Shown here: piece after piece, positions 45,734-57,891 of the stretch
How positions within the stretch are numbered: the first letter of the stretch is position 1
Layout: each line of letters begins with the position of its first letter
Position numbers and translations under genes: made by a program
The notes under the pieces: generated by a model
Database searches by the model: none
Told to the model about the DNA's origin: nothing
Seen by the model: the letters and a program-made list of their open reading frames with translations, nothing else
Source of the DNA: Apoda limacodes
Lineage: Eukaryota; Arthropoda; Insecta; Lepidoptera; Limacodidae
Assembly (NCBI GenBank): GCA_946406115.1
Contig: OX291545.1
Coordinates: 12,476,001 to 12,540,000, forward strand
DNA: 64,000 nt
Reading direction: 5' to 3'

Positions 45734-47755
45734 ACACGCTATTGCCACATATAATATTGTCGTTTCTGACAAACTATAAGAAATAAGTCAGGATTGTGCA
45801 ATTCAATTGAAATAAAATTATATAATATGAAATGGTTTCAAAAACACTTTTAAGCGTTTGTATACTCAGAAGAACTGGCTTAAACCATAAAACTTGATAA
45901 TAAGTTACTCTTTTGAAGGACATATTTTTAATATTTGGTTTGTAAGTAAATTCAATTGTTATTATAAAAAAACAAGTACCCAAATAAATCGAAAAGCATA
46001 TACCTAACTCATATACTCATTTAATTTAATTTTTTATTAATGTTACGTTATAAATTGTAATCCACAGTCAATATGTCCGTAAATCAGGTACATTATTTTT
46101 TAACTTTCTATTGAAACGTTCTGTGTTCATAGCCTGATGAAAATCCAAACAGTAGGTATTTACGATGAAAATTGTGCACAGCAGACATACAGCCGTGGAG
46201 AGAGAATTAATTTTATGCTATGTACCTCCTATCTCTTTCATTAAATTATCCGTAGCATAATTATTACCTATTTGCGGATCTGCACTACATAGACTTTGTA
46301 ACATTTCAGAATGTTCAGAGAGCACGTCCGCGGACAATGCGGCTAGAGACAAAGCAACGCTGCCTTCGATTGGAGGAGCTCGATGATTGATCAATCAGTG
46401 CATTAGAAAGGTTCACCTAATTGCGGCAATTTCGTACGTTTGTTTGAACTGACGACTGGTGCAGTATACAGGGTGGATGGATCATTACTGCGATTTATAC
46501 CTACACTAACTAAACTATTAAATTTATACTTTTGTGCGTTTGTTTGTATTTATATTTATTTATTACTTTATTTTTTTTTATGAAAGAACACAAAACTGGG
46601 TGCAATTTATGATTATAATTTAAAATTAGGAAAATTACTATAGAGATAACAATACCATCTATACCTATATCATTATATCTGACTTTTGTTACCATGCATG
46701 TCTATAAAACTACTTATCAAGATTTAATAAGTAAAACAGATAGGTCCTTATGTCTTGAAGGAGAATTTAATTTAATCCTTTTTTAAACCTACATAAAATT
46801 AATAGGGTATAATATAAAAACCTATAGAGAGGTTAATACTTACACCGTAGCTCAATAAGTGACCATACAACACAACAAAACTTAAGCTATGCTTACGTAG
46901 TAAACCAATATTTGCGAAACAAAAGGACAAGATATCGCTGCAAATAAACGTTTAACTTTATGGACTTGAAAGATATTACCGATTCCTGATCTTCTTTTTC
47001 TTTATTTTCTCCGAGCGGCCATCTTGGCGACATGTGGCCCGAGATTTAGGCGGGAAACGTGCCCCCGCAATATTAGATTATGTCGAAATGAATTGAGCGC
47101 TACTATTGGATATGTTATTGACGTAGATTTGCGATCGGAGGAACGAACTGATATTTTGTATTGTTATTAAAGCCGGCGAGCTCTGTGGGACGTGCTCAGG
47201 TTCTCAAGTGCCCCGCACACAACGCGGTGGGGTAGAAGCGGCGCACGATACCGCCCTTATGGACCAATCGTTTAGGCCTCTTTGTATTTTTCTTATGTAA
47301 ATAGCGATTCATATCCGATGATCTTTATTTATGTGGGAATCGTTTTAGCCAGATAAGTCTGTCTTGTTTCACTTGTAGCAATATATACATATATATTATT
47401 ATTCATATATACGTTTGTATTTCTAATTTATTTTCTTTTGTGTATTAACTTTTTTATTGTATAATTAATTGTAATTGCTAATATGTTGATAAGGTTGTTA
47501 CAATATCTATTTGAACTGCCTTGCAAAAGTCAAACAAGTAAAAGGCATAGGTACCTACACATTAGGTAAGTACATCTTAAGCATGTCATTTTAAATAAAT
47601 ATATTGCAATATATAATCTAATGTCCAGCATCATTCAAACCTTCTTCTACTCAAATCACTACAGCATTGTGGATCTTGCTAGCAATATCTTTCTTATTTT
47701 AAGTCAAAAGTAAACAGTCTTACTGCCTAATATTTTCTACTATCTGCGTATTATC
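45734..47755. other. Unique DNA with CpG-rich part at 46985-47310
   Basis: 46985-47310 includes gcggccatcttggcgacatg and ccccgcacacaacgcggtgg, without a frame; candidate regulatory DNA only by composition. The rest is AT-rich. 46310-46400 is also GC-richer. Confidence 0.4.
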
Positions 47756-47933
47756 CCAGCGGGTCGATACCGTAAAAAGATTGCTATCCTTTTTGAAAGA
47801 AATTAGATATACATTGCGGTGTCGCGATAATCGATGAATTCCATACGTTATTTCAAATCCGCAATGTATATCTAATTTCTATAGATTTCAAACGAGAATT
47901 GTTAGCTGTCATTTTACGGAATCGACCCGCTGG
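47756..47933 (+). mobile_element. MITE family D, copy 2
   Basis: 178 bp. TIRs start ccagcgggtcga and match at 21 of 22 positions. A perfect 22-bp inner stem (47798-47819 with 47859-47880; gatatacattgcgg side) makes almost the whole element a foldback. Better preserved than the copy at 19955. Confidence 0.75.
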
Positions 47934-48150
47934 TTTTTTAAGGGTATACTTACTCTTGGCCGGATTATTACGAGTTTTTAACTATACGGTATTTTTGACC
48001 TCAACAATAAAATTTTTGTTTTTTTTTAATAAGATAGTCTAGAAAAATGGTGTGCCGTATAAAGGTATGTATAAATATAAATAAAATATAAATTTATCCA
48101 TTTGTCAGGCGTTCCTTATATGATTAAATTCCTTATACCTACTTATACGG

Positions 48151-48333
48151 TAGAACCTAAATGGTCACGTACAGTGAGTGGGTCTTAGTTTGTTAAATGA
48201 GCTTTCTGCCAAGGTTTTCTCTAAGGACTACGATATGTATGACGCTCCTTGTGTTGCGTAAGCGTCCATAGGCTGTGCTGACTGCTTACCATCAGATGGA
48301 CCGTTACCTTGTTTGCCACCTTAGTACTATATA
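48151..48333 (+). mobile_element. LINE family L1 3' tail, internally deleted
   Basis: tagaacctaaatggtcacgt, gagctttctgccaaggtttt, then accatcagatggaccgt and cttgtttgccaccttagta. About 25 coding bases are lost near 48177. Confidence 0.65.
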
Positions 48334-48379
48334 TCAAACGAAATTCGAAAATTGGTTACATTAAAACTTGACGATGTTA

Positions 48380-48582
48380 TCTTGATAACTGTATCGAAAC
48401 ACACCTACTATACTTTGTTTAACTTTATTATTTCCTCTACCCAAAGGTTGTCTGGAAGAGATTGCTTTAAAGCGATAAGACCGCCTTTTGTTTTTCTCTA
48501 TTTGTAAATATGTTTTGTTTGTAAATTTTTTATGTTGATGCAATAAAGTATAATAATAATTATTATTATTATTATTATTTGT
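48380..48582 (+). mobile_element. LINE 3' UTR of another family, with (ATT)n tail
   Basis: acccaaaggttgtctggaag and gagattgctttaaagcgata lead to tgcaataaagta and a run of att at about 48553-48580. I recognise this as the 3' end of a widespread lepidopteran LINE, possibly RTE-type, from memory of similar tails; the class is not proven here. Simple-repeat tails fit such elements. Confidence 0.55.
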
Positions 48583-48901
48583 AGGTACCTACCTGTTGTA
48601 GCTTGCAGCACAAAATTAAGTTCGCATCTTTATCTAAATAGTTAAGTCACTACTAATTTAGTTACTTTTTACCAAATAAGAGGTCTGGTTACAAGACAGA
48701 CTGTTTAGAGTGTCTCTCAGACATCAAAGATAAGTTGCTTCTGCGCAAGAGCGTGTTCAAGGGTTTCAGCATCATAAACAGTAGCGTGGGCTACGGCCCA
48801 AATGTAAACCGGTAGCGATTTATATTTAAAAGAAAATCATTTATGCGTAATTGTGTGAATTGTTGAACAAGACTATGGTAAGAATGCCGATCTCGTGCTT
48901 A
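48583..48901. other. AT-rich DNA, no gene
   Basis: Nothing recognised. Confidence 0.4.
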
Positions 48902-49128
48902 GGGCCGAAACACATAAGCACGTTGCGGCGCCGTACCGCCAAAATCGGCAGCGCCGTCCGCCGCCGCAACGCAGAATTTTGGGGTGTGCAGCGCGCCACA
49001 TATTCCAGCGTTATGACGTCACACTTGGTGACAACCAATACAGTTTGTTTCTAACACGCTTGTAAAGTGTAAACAACACGTGTCATCCTGGAAGTAGTTT
49101 TAAACAACCCGGTTATGTGTTTCGGCCA
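48902..49128. mobile_element. PIF/Harbinger-like MITE with TTA target duplication
   Basis: 227 bp. TIRs gggccgaaacacataa and ttatgtgtttcggcca differ only at the outermost base. TTA lies on both sides (48899-48901 and 49129-49131), the 3-bp duplication typical of PIF/Harbinger. The interior is unusually CpG-rich (gttgcggcgccgtaccgcc..ccgccgcaac) and forms its own inverted pair. The open frames across it are incidental. Confidence 0.7.
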
Positions 49129-49131
49129 TTA

Positions 49132-49920
49132 GAAACTTAAACATTAGAAATTGATACTTCTAAACTTAGTAGAATAGTCTATGCGACCTAGAATAATCGT
49201 GCAACTGCACGCCTTATTAATATAAAGAGAATATATCAGTATTCGCTAAATCGAAATACATTCATTCGCCCTATATAAATTATACTCTAGTCTCTCCGCG
49301 GTTCACTTGCACCTTTCACCATATTACCAGCGCTGTGTTCTCGCGCCGGCGCAGTGCCGGCATCCTTTGATGTCGCAGGGGTAGTTATGGAAATTAATAA
49401 AGTGAACAAAGTGTAATTGCTTCCGATAAGGCGTCGTTGCGCAGGAGTCCAGAGAAGTTTCCTTTTTTCTCTTGATCATTTAACGAGCTCGCCCGCAGTA
49501 CAAACATGATGTCTTAAACGCTTCTACTCAACAATAATTATTTAAGCATTGAGAATTATATTATGTCATGAATAATATTTTGCATCTTTATTATTTCATG
49601 AATTATTTTAAATGATTCGTTGTTTTTATTATAATATGTGGATTTTTAAATAGTGTAAGGATAGTAGTTGTAGTACCTACTTGTGTACGTAACATAGACA
49701 TCTTAATAGGCTAAGGATACCTACTTGTGTACGTAACATAGACATCTTAATAGGCTAAGGATATATTTGAGTTTGTAGATTGCATACAAATGTCACGGTA
49801 TTAAAAATAGTTTATCCGGTTGAAAAAAAGATTTACTTTATAATTTTCATAGCATTAAAGTGTTATTGATGTGGAATCATTGTGAATTGATTTATTCAAA
49901 TGATTTAGTATGAAAATGAA
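49132..49920. other. Unique DNA with an exact 44-bp tandem duplication
   Basis: The unit opening acctacttgtgtacgtaaca is present twice without a mismatch at 49675-49718 and 49719-49762. 49290-49510 is CpG-richer and unique. Confidence 0.6.
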
Positions 49921-50424
49921 TCCCTATTTCCCTTGGTCACGCCATCACGCGTGAACGGCTAGACCGATTTCGCTAATTCTTATTCTGTTCTGTTTGTTAT
50001 TGTCAGGAGAAGGTTCTTATGACAAAAAAACTGTCAAGTGCGAGTCTGACTCGCGCACTAAGGATAACTCGAAGACGGCTGGACCAATTCGGGTAATTTT
50101 TATTTTGTTGTGTTTGTTAGTGTTAGAGCAAGGTTGTTATGAAGGAAAAAAACGGTCAAGTGCGAGTCGGACTCGCGCAATAATGGTAAACCGATTTTAA
50201 TAAAATTTTGCCGAGGATGGTTTCTGAATTAGTACAACCCGTTTACAATAGGCTGGTGCGGCAGTTGTTAAAAAAAACCACGTTCGCCGAGTCAGCTAGG
50301 TATCTAATAGAAATCCACGCAAGTGTAGCCGTGGGTAATAGCTACCTACCTACCCTTCATTGTAACAGATGGCGGTACAGTGCATCAACTTTACAGGCAG
50401 AACAAAGTCTGCCGGGCCAGCTAG
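49921..50424 (+). mobile_element. Non-autonomous Helitron, 504 bp
   Basis: The left end is a|TCcctatttccc at 49921. The right end has a hairpin ggcaga-(6)-tctgcc (50396-50413), then cgggccag and CTAG (50421-50424) followed by T, as Helitrons require. An internal unit of about 118 bp is duplicated, each time closing with aagtgcgagtc(t/g)gactcgcg, itself a short palindrome. No Rep/helicase, so it would use a foreign one. Confidence 0.7.
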
Positions 50425-50526
50425 TATAAGATATAATTCAAATAAATCATAGCAAATCATTTTACGATATATATTTTCAATAGTTAACTTTAAATTACCA
50501 CACACGCAACTAAAAATGTATTTTTC

Positions 50527-51235
50527 ATCTCACTGCCTCAGAAAGGTTACACTTGTCGTTTAAAATCTGATTGAATCTGCGTGGAAAAGCCTACTTTATC
50601 CGCTTGTGTGCAAATGGTTTTTTTTTTAATTCTACAAAAACAAACATAATAAAAACGTCCGAAATGCTTATGTCTAAAGGTCCTTACTACTTTGTACATT
50701 AGTTATCCGTTAATAACACTTTAGTTTAATTTTTGATACTATTGTATTAAAGATAATGTTTTGTTTAATGTAAATTTAATAGACGATTTATTGTAGTTTA
50801 TTAATTATTACATACAATAACAACAAACAAGTTTTAAATATAGTTTTTGTTCTATAAGAATTTTAAAACTGACATGGTGCAAATTCGGAACGCAGCTTAA
50901 AAAAAAGAAAAAACATATATATTTGGAATTACGTACGAAGTACATAATTTTAGTTGTTTTTACAATAAACTAATACGTTTACTAAATAAACTTAAAATTT
51001 ATAATTAAAAAACATGAGTTACTCCACCAGTGACGTAAAATACCTAAGTTTACCCGCGAAAAATAGGTAAGTACCTCTGAGCGTGCGATTTGTTGACTTG
51101 ATGCAGACCATAGATATGCAAGTTCAGTACTATATACTATATAGTATGCAGACATACAAAAGGCGCTGAACCTATTTCAGAGACTTATAATGTTGTTATC
51201 ATGTTATCAATACTTAATACAGCATAGCAAGGCCG
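50527..51235 (+). repeat. Unassigned repeat H, copy 2
   Basis: Same order of blocks as 21335-21920, ending with ttcagagacttataatgttg and a GC-richer tail (aaggccgccagccttt). The short frame MSYSTSDVKYLSLPAKN, from ATG at 51013, stops at once after an inserted aggtaagtacc. Confidence 0.55.
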
Positions 51236-53626
51236 CCAGCCTTTTAGCTACGTTGCTGACTGGCAGCAACTTAGATGAGGTTTTTTATATTTTGTTACTT
51301 TTAAATTATATATACATATATGTATGTTTATGTATAAAATTATATGTAATTTATCCACCTTCTTATTTACATATTATTTTTATATAGGTACTATCTTTTA
51401 TGACTCAATCTATTATCATTATTTAAGCTACTACCATGTATTACACTAAATACTTAATCAAACTATTTAAAATAAGTATATACTTGTTTCATTCATAAGT
51501 AATTAAACACTAATTTTTTTTTTCTTGTATCTTGTACATATTTTCCTCGCTGTAGTGAGATGAAAAGTACATTACAGTATATGTTGTGTCGATAAATTAA
51601 ATTTTGAACCATTATTTTTTTTTGAAGCATTTGTTAATTTTATATTAAGGTTTTATTTTTCATAATAGAAAATAAACCACAATTATAGTGTCAAAAAAGT
51701 GTTGTTTATTTATTAAGAACCATTGTCCAGAACCAAAATTGACGACTACGATACAGAAACGCTAACTTAATTGCTTTCTAAGTAAGCTCAAAGTCAACCA
51801 GCTATGGAAAGAGCTAAGCTAGTATCTGTATGCGAATAAATCAAATCGACAAAGTACTTGACTTACTGATTAAGCTCGTCGAACCGGTAGCCGATAGGGA
51901 TGAAAGATTATGGACCATGGACTAGGAAATCCAGCATGAAACGGCTTAGAATCCTATATGTGTTTATTGAGGACATGGTTTATCTATGTTCCAAGTTTCA
52001 TACTATGTTCAGCCCTTCATACGCAATACATCTTTACATACTGTAGTACCTACCTACAATCGTCTTTCTGAGTTGCTTATACCGCAGTCATTATAAACAT
52101 AAAAACTGTTTATTAATAGTTTCAATGGCCCAGATGAGGTTTAAGGCGTAAGTGCACCTGTCTGTACTCTGCTGTAGGTGCATACGACACGGTTGTCTAA
52201 GTGCACAGCACAGGGCGGCGACATTAAAGCTGCCCTGCACTTGTCGGGGTAGAGTAGCACTTTCTGTTCTGGCGCCTACACGCACTTCACTTTCACTCTT
52301 AACTAATCTCAACTTAGTATTTTATTTTAAGAACTTCACAATTAAGCTAAGAATAATTAGTCGTTGTGTAAGCACCTTTTAGGAAACCATCGGATATGGT
52401 TTGGTTGTTTGGTACTTGTTCTATTTCAAAACCAACACTAATGATATTTACAAGAATTTTAAAGATTTATGTTAGTTGGTTCTATAGACTATCTGTTTAT
52501 TTAATTCCAAAATGATATCTGAATATTGGCATTTTAAAAAGGAATAAATACTTAAGCTTACCAAGCAAAAATAAAGAAGGTAAAAAAAAGACTTTACTTA
52601 ATTAACACACACTTTAAATCCGTCACACGAAAACGCAACGATTGAACAATATTACGAAGAAATGTATTAAACCTATCAATAAAACTGAGCTCGAAGCGTC
52701 CCCATATAAAACACTTTGTTATTAAGTTGACGTGCAACCGTAAAATGATCCCTTAAAATGTAAAATAAACAGATCAATCATGTTAAAGCGATTCCACCCG
52801 GCTCGTTGTGTTCGGTCCGATGTCCCCGAAAAGAAGCCAGAGGTCCCACGTAAGCGTCTATTACAACAAAGCACAGATGTTGCTACAAGAACGATTTTAT
52901 TTATATTCTTATCGCACCTATGTAATGGCAGCTAAAGTGATGCGGGACAGAAAATAAATGTAATGCGCATTTTTTATTTCTTTTTTTTCAAAAGAATTGT
53001 TCTACATTTTGGAGAGTGATTGACAGTCGGTCGCCGCAGGCGCCCCCTACCGCGACATGCCTAATGCTGCGTTTCACAAGATAACCTCGCATTATTATCA
53101 TTTTATAATTTATTACGCTAATTATGAAAGGTCCGTATTTAAAAATAAAACAAAGGTACTACTGGGGTCATTTTTCCGTGGCAACAGCTTTACAGATATA
53201 CCGTGTTACTTTTTCTGGCGAATAAATCTAGAAAGGCACATCAATCAAGTTGTCAGAATGACGGGAAGTCCCGTTTCACATTATTATGGAGATCCGTGAT
53301 TAAAGTATTTTAAAAAGTAACGAATTCACAATGTAGGTGTCACATTACCATAACCCTTCACATGCGTGTTGTAGCTTTTAGTACCCTTGTAGCTAAGGGT
53401 TGGTTTTTCATTCTTGAAGTTTATTGAAAATATATTGTCCAATATCTCTAAAATAATTCTAATTTTAGTGAATCAAACTAATATAATTATAAACAGTTGT
53501 TTGTTTGTTTATTTGACGGTTTGCATCATTCTACGTCATCAATCATTTTGATTAAACGATCGTCGAATTCTTATTTCAAATTGTTACCTCATTGTGTAGA
53601 GTGCGACAAACATTTCTAAGCCGGAG
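51236..53626. other. Mostly unique DNA, no gene
   Basis: 52140-52290 is GC-richer. 52780-53060 has a CpG-richer part (gttcggtccgatgtccccga). A frame at 53057-53299 has no family resemblance. Confidence 0.4.
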
Positions 53627-53730
53627 GTCAAAAATCAAAACTACAGTGGTCATATTGATATGGTGTAATCTCACAACGACACTAGCGACCAAACAAGTTC
53701 AGAAGTTCCAAAAAGTTTGTTGCACTAGAA
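53627..53730 (-). mobile_element. MITE family F, truncated reverse copy
   Basis: In reverse: tagtgcaacaaactttttgg, gtttggtcgctagtgtcgtt and gaccactgtagttttgat. The other end is missing. Confidence 0.5.
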
Positions 53731-53904
53731 TATTATGAGAATTTAACATAAATGTCATTATATTATTATTGTTAATCTTTTGTTGATAATAATAATAAAA
53801 AAACAATTTTTAATTTAATGGATAATTAAATGGAATTATCACACAGCGCCATCTGGGCCTAAACTAAGCGAAGCTTGAATTATGAGAGCTAGACAACGGA
53901 TACA

Positions 53905-54075
53905 AAGACTTGTATATACTTACTCATTTTTGTAAACACATACATATCATACATAAATACACCCAGACTCAAGTCAAACACAAATGTTTATCACATAAAT
54001 GTTTGTACAGTGCGGCAATCGAACCCACACACTCTGCACAGCAGCCGGCCACACTACCGACTAGGCTCCGAGGGA
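53905..54075 (-). mobile_element. tRNA-derived SINE, minus strand
   Basis: Minus strand from 54075: gcctagtcggtagtgtgg (A box) and gtgggttcgattgccg (B box) about 40 bases on, then acatttatgtgataaacatt, ttgagtctgggtg and gtatgtgtttac. Pol III promoter plus a tRNA-unrelated tail defines a SINE; the tRNA fold is lost. Confidence 0.65.
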
Positions 54076-54540
54076 GTTACTGTATTCCTGTTGAAAATAA
54101 CCACACAACTGACATTCAAGACGGAACAATCTGTGACTCTGTGAAGGTAAATATTTTTAATTATGACACATTGGTTCAAAGTATATTCGTATACATATAC
54201 AATACATTTTTATACAACAAAGTTATTAAGGTATATACATAAGTACTTATATTTATATATAAACATATCAGTTTAGTTTATCTATGCAGTCTGCACTTAG
54301 CATAGTAAATTTCGTTGCTCTTTCTGTATATGCTAATCGAATGGCCAGTAACTATAATAACTAATATGATATATATTGAGTGTGGCCAGTATTGGCATTC
54401 GGATCGTCCGGGTCCGCGCTAATTGAATTCTGGCATCCGCAAGACGTGAGAAGCATACAACCATTGTCTAATTCCTTACTCACTTCATTTTGTACTATAT
54501 GTGTAAATTATTTACCTTATTAAGACTACATTTTGTTAAA
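54076..54540. other. AT-rich DNA, no gene
   Basis: Nothing recognised. Confidence 0.4.
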
Positions 54541-54790
54541 GGCTCCACCCGCCCTAAATTCGGTTATCGGCGTGAAATTTCTACTTTAACTTCTTAATTA
54601 ACTAAGTAACTCCTTTACTATACTAATGACAGTTATAGCTGAAGCTATATAGTTATTCCCGCGGTAACTTTTTAATTTTTTGGGATAAAAAGTAGCCTAT
54701 GTACTATTCGAGGACCTAACCTATATGTGTGCCAAGTTTCATTCCGATCCGTCCAAAACTGAAGCGTGATTGAGTAACAAACATCCATCC
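54541..54790 (-). mobile_element. Helitron-related element, minus strand, partial
   Basis: In plus-strand order: ggctccacccgccctaaatt, cggttatcggcgtg, actatactaatgacagttat, gggataaaaagtagcctatg and gcgtgattgagtaacaaac, as at 30.2-30.8 kb. Termini are lost. Confidence 0.5.
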
Positions 54791-57149
54791 ATCAACTCAA
54801 TGAAATAGTTGGCATATTTTATTTAGACTTTTTTAAAAGATAAAACTTTTATTTCTCCCTTTTTATATAAATTACAATTTTGAAGTCGGTTTAATTTTTT
54901 TAAATTACTTTTTTATTTCAATTCACATTAATACACTAAATCAAAACTAGCGTAGATAGAAATAAATAATAACTCAGTGCTTTAATGATACTCTAGATAT
55001 CTGGTGCGTAGTGAATATCCAAAATGTCTGCCACGTATTTTTTTATGCAGAGTTCTTGGTCGGTTGCTATGCATAATCGAAACATTGAACCTAATCTCAT
55101 TTAGCAAAAAATATCATTATTTTTGGAAAAGAAGGCCATCTTCAAAACTTAATTCAATAATTAATTATAACAATACTTTTAGTCCAATATTTATTGGTTT
55201 TAGAGTCAAGTTTTTGGTTTACTCTTGATGTTAATACAAAAACTATTTAATACCTAACAAAACGTTATTGAATGAGTTGCAAAAATAGAAATATGTAATT
55301 ACTGAACGATTCCCGAAAAATCTCATAGAAACCTCGATTTTACATTGGGCAACATATTCCGCTGTTACGAGAAAAACTACTTTTTTCATCACACTTACTC
55401 GTAAACAGTGTCATTACGTGCAGGCAAAGCAGGTGCTCATATTAATTACTGCCATGGGCTTTTTCTTTGTAAATTTGTCTTTTCTCAAAGCAAAGCGTGC
55501 GTTCATAGAACCCGCAGGCAACAATGACGCGCGTATTCTATCAAGTATGTATTAAAGCAAAATTTTAACTATGTGGCACTCCGCGCACACTACAAGCAAG
55601 CAATTACAAGTTTTAACTTTAGACAACACATAGATATCTAGCGCAATCTAGCAGTGGAGTTGTTTTCTCTACCTCTATTCCCGCCATTTCAATTGTGCTT
55701 TGGTGAGTTTATTAATTTATTCACCTTATATCTTTTTTTATTTACTCGCAAATGTGATGAAAAACATTGTGTGTATCACGGGCAGTACAAAAATTATAAA
55801 CTCGAGTCAATAAATCCCTCGGCCTAAATAGCAATGATAAATAGGATTCTTAATAGCAATGATTAAGAATTAAGTTACGTTTCTGATACTTGCAAGATGA
55901 TCAAGATTAAAACCAATAGGTTCGTAACGTTTCTAAGTCTAATGGCCTGTAATCAAATCCTGCTTCGTATTCACTCTCTGAATTGTTACTAATTAACAGG
56001 GAAATGTGTAATAGACGAAGCAATATCACCCCAGAGTGTACATTAACCCTTCATCCTTCAAGTAATCTAAGGGTATTATCGTCCTAAACTTCAGCTTCGA
56101 AGTCCAACCACCTGGAACACTGAACATGTGATATGAACGGAAATTGGTACCTACGTAAGTACTTGCGTAGCAGAGCTCAATATAAAGTACTAAATGTGGC
56201 CAGAGGTTTCACCTGAAGAAATACTTATTCCCATGGGATTTGGGATTTGGCATTGGGTTAAAATTAGGTATTCTTTGTGCTCCTCTGACTCTTCAGCTGT
56301 CTCTCTGTCGAAAATCAATTTCGCGACGTGATGAAGAATGCTCTGCGAGAAATTATTTCCAAGGGAAATATAATTATATTGAATCCTTAATCCCCCCTTT
56401 GTTTTCTTTCGACTTGATCCACAAATATAGATATTTCGAATAAAACTAAAACCTTGATTTAATTAAAAAAGTATAGTCTAAGTTACTCAGGGATAATGTA
56501 CTTGTACCTACTTAATTAGTGTAGCTTAGTTAAAGAATGTTTAGAATCAATTTAGTAGTTGCAGAGATTACCGAACCCACTTCATACAAACAAATTATAC
56601 CTGTTTATAATTAGATAAAGAAATACAGATTTTTATGATTTTTTCTTGCTTATCAAATAACCATCAAGACATGATCACAACACTAGCCGCCACATGTCTT
56701 CTTAATTTTTTTTTACGAACGGGTCTTAGCCCACTCTTGTAACCAGCAACTCCACACTGTGCGAGTTCTAGCTTCTATTGCGTAACCGATGGTACCTTCA
56801 GGGATGATCCATAATACTCCACAAGGTTCTAGCTAAAATTGTAATTGAAAATAAAACTTTTATTTACAAGTTATTTAGTGCTTTTATTTTTAGCTAAATT
56901 GAAGTTGAAGTTAAGGACATATGTATGTTCTAAATAAAATTAACAATATGTACAAATTTACAAAAATAGGTGTTTCCCATAAAAAAAGCTTCCAAAACTA
57001 AATTTACTTGACATAAGAGGGTATTCTAGAAGAGTTAAAATTAACTCTCCTGATTTGAAAAGTGACAGTTTATCAGAAAGGTCTAACCTAAGTAGCTGAT
57101 ACCTGTTATAAAATAGCCCTAACTAGGTTCTCAGTTCATCTAGTGGGAG
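54791..57149. other. Mostly unique AT-rich DNA, no gene
   Basis: No repeat recognised. 55640-55710 is slightly GC-richer. Confidence 0.4.
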
Positions 57150-57891
57150 ACTATATAGACATCAACAACATACATTGTTATGCAGATGACAGTACTGGAG
57201 ACGCTTATTACACGGGTCGTGCAAACATCCCTCGTTCCGTTGTGGGGGAAAAAACGTGTAGAACTTGTGTCTCAAATCAAGACCACTCTGTCCAAGGTCT
57301 TTAACTGGGGTCGGTAAAACTTGGTCCGATTCAACCCTACAAAGACACAAGTCTGCGCGCTCACTGCTAAGAAAACCCCATTTACTGTAGTCCCTTGTAG
57401 TAGTAATGGGATCCTTGGTGGTGACATCTCCAGCGATATTGAGTTCCGAGATCATTTGCAAACGAGATCATTTGCAAGACAAGGTGAAGCTGGCGACCAA
57501 AAACTTGGTGTCCTCAACAGAGCGAAGCAGTACTTTACGTCGGGGTAAAGGTTGCTGCTTTACAAGTCACAAGTTCGGCCCCATATGGAGTACTGCTGCC
57601 ATCTCTGCCAATTGGTTCAACGATGGGCTGTAAGAAGTATCGACGATCCGAAACTCACTTGCCGTATTTAGCACTTAACTAGGAGAGACTTTGCCTCCCT
57701 GTGTGTGTTCTACCGCTTGTACCATGGGAAGTGTTCTAAGGAATTGTTCGAAATTATGTCCATGGCTACTTTCTACCATTGCACCGCTCGCCATCGGCAG
57801 GGAATTCATTACTTTAGAACCGAAATGATCGCGTACAGTGCGGTTTCAGAGAAACTTCCTCCCGCGAACGCTTGGGTTGTGGAATGAGCTT
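57150..57891 (+). pseudogene. LINE family L1, RT active site to C-terminus
   Basis: Starts within the palm: DINNIHCYADDSTGDAYYTG, with the catalytic YADD intact, unlike the 32.6-kb copy. It loses frame near 57250 (an A-run), then VELVSQIKTTLSKVFNW, a TAA near 57316, NPTKTQVCALTAKKTPFTVV, a local duplication of gagatcatttgcaa near 57447, and the C-terminal YRLYHGKCSKELFEIMSM. It ends in WNE codons at 57891 without any 3' UTR, so it is truncated on both sides. Confidence 0.8.

Noticed and set aside
48841..49054. Two overlapping 65-67 codon frames
   Set aside because: They cross the CpG-rich interior of a MITE with clear TIRs and TTA duplication.
53905..54075. Functional tRNA gene on the minus strand
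   Set aside because: The pol III boxes are followed by a SINE-type body and no cloverleaf can be drawn.
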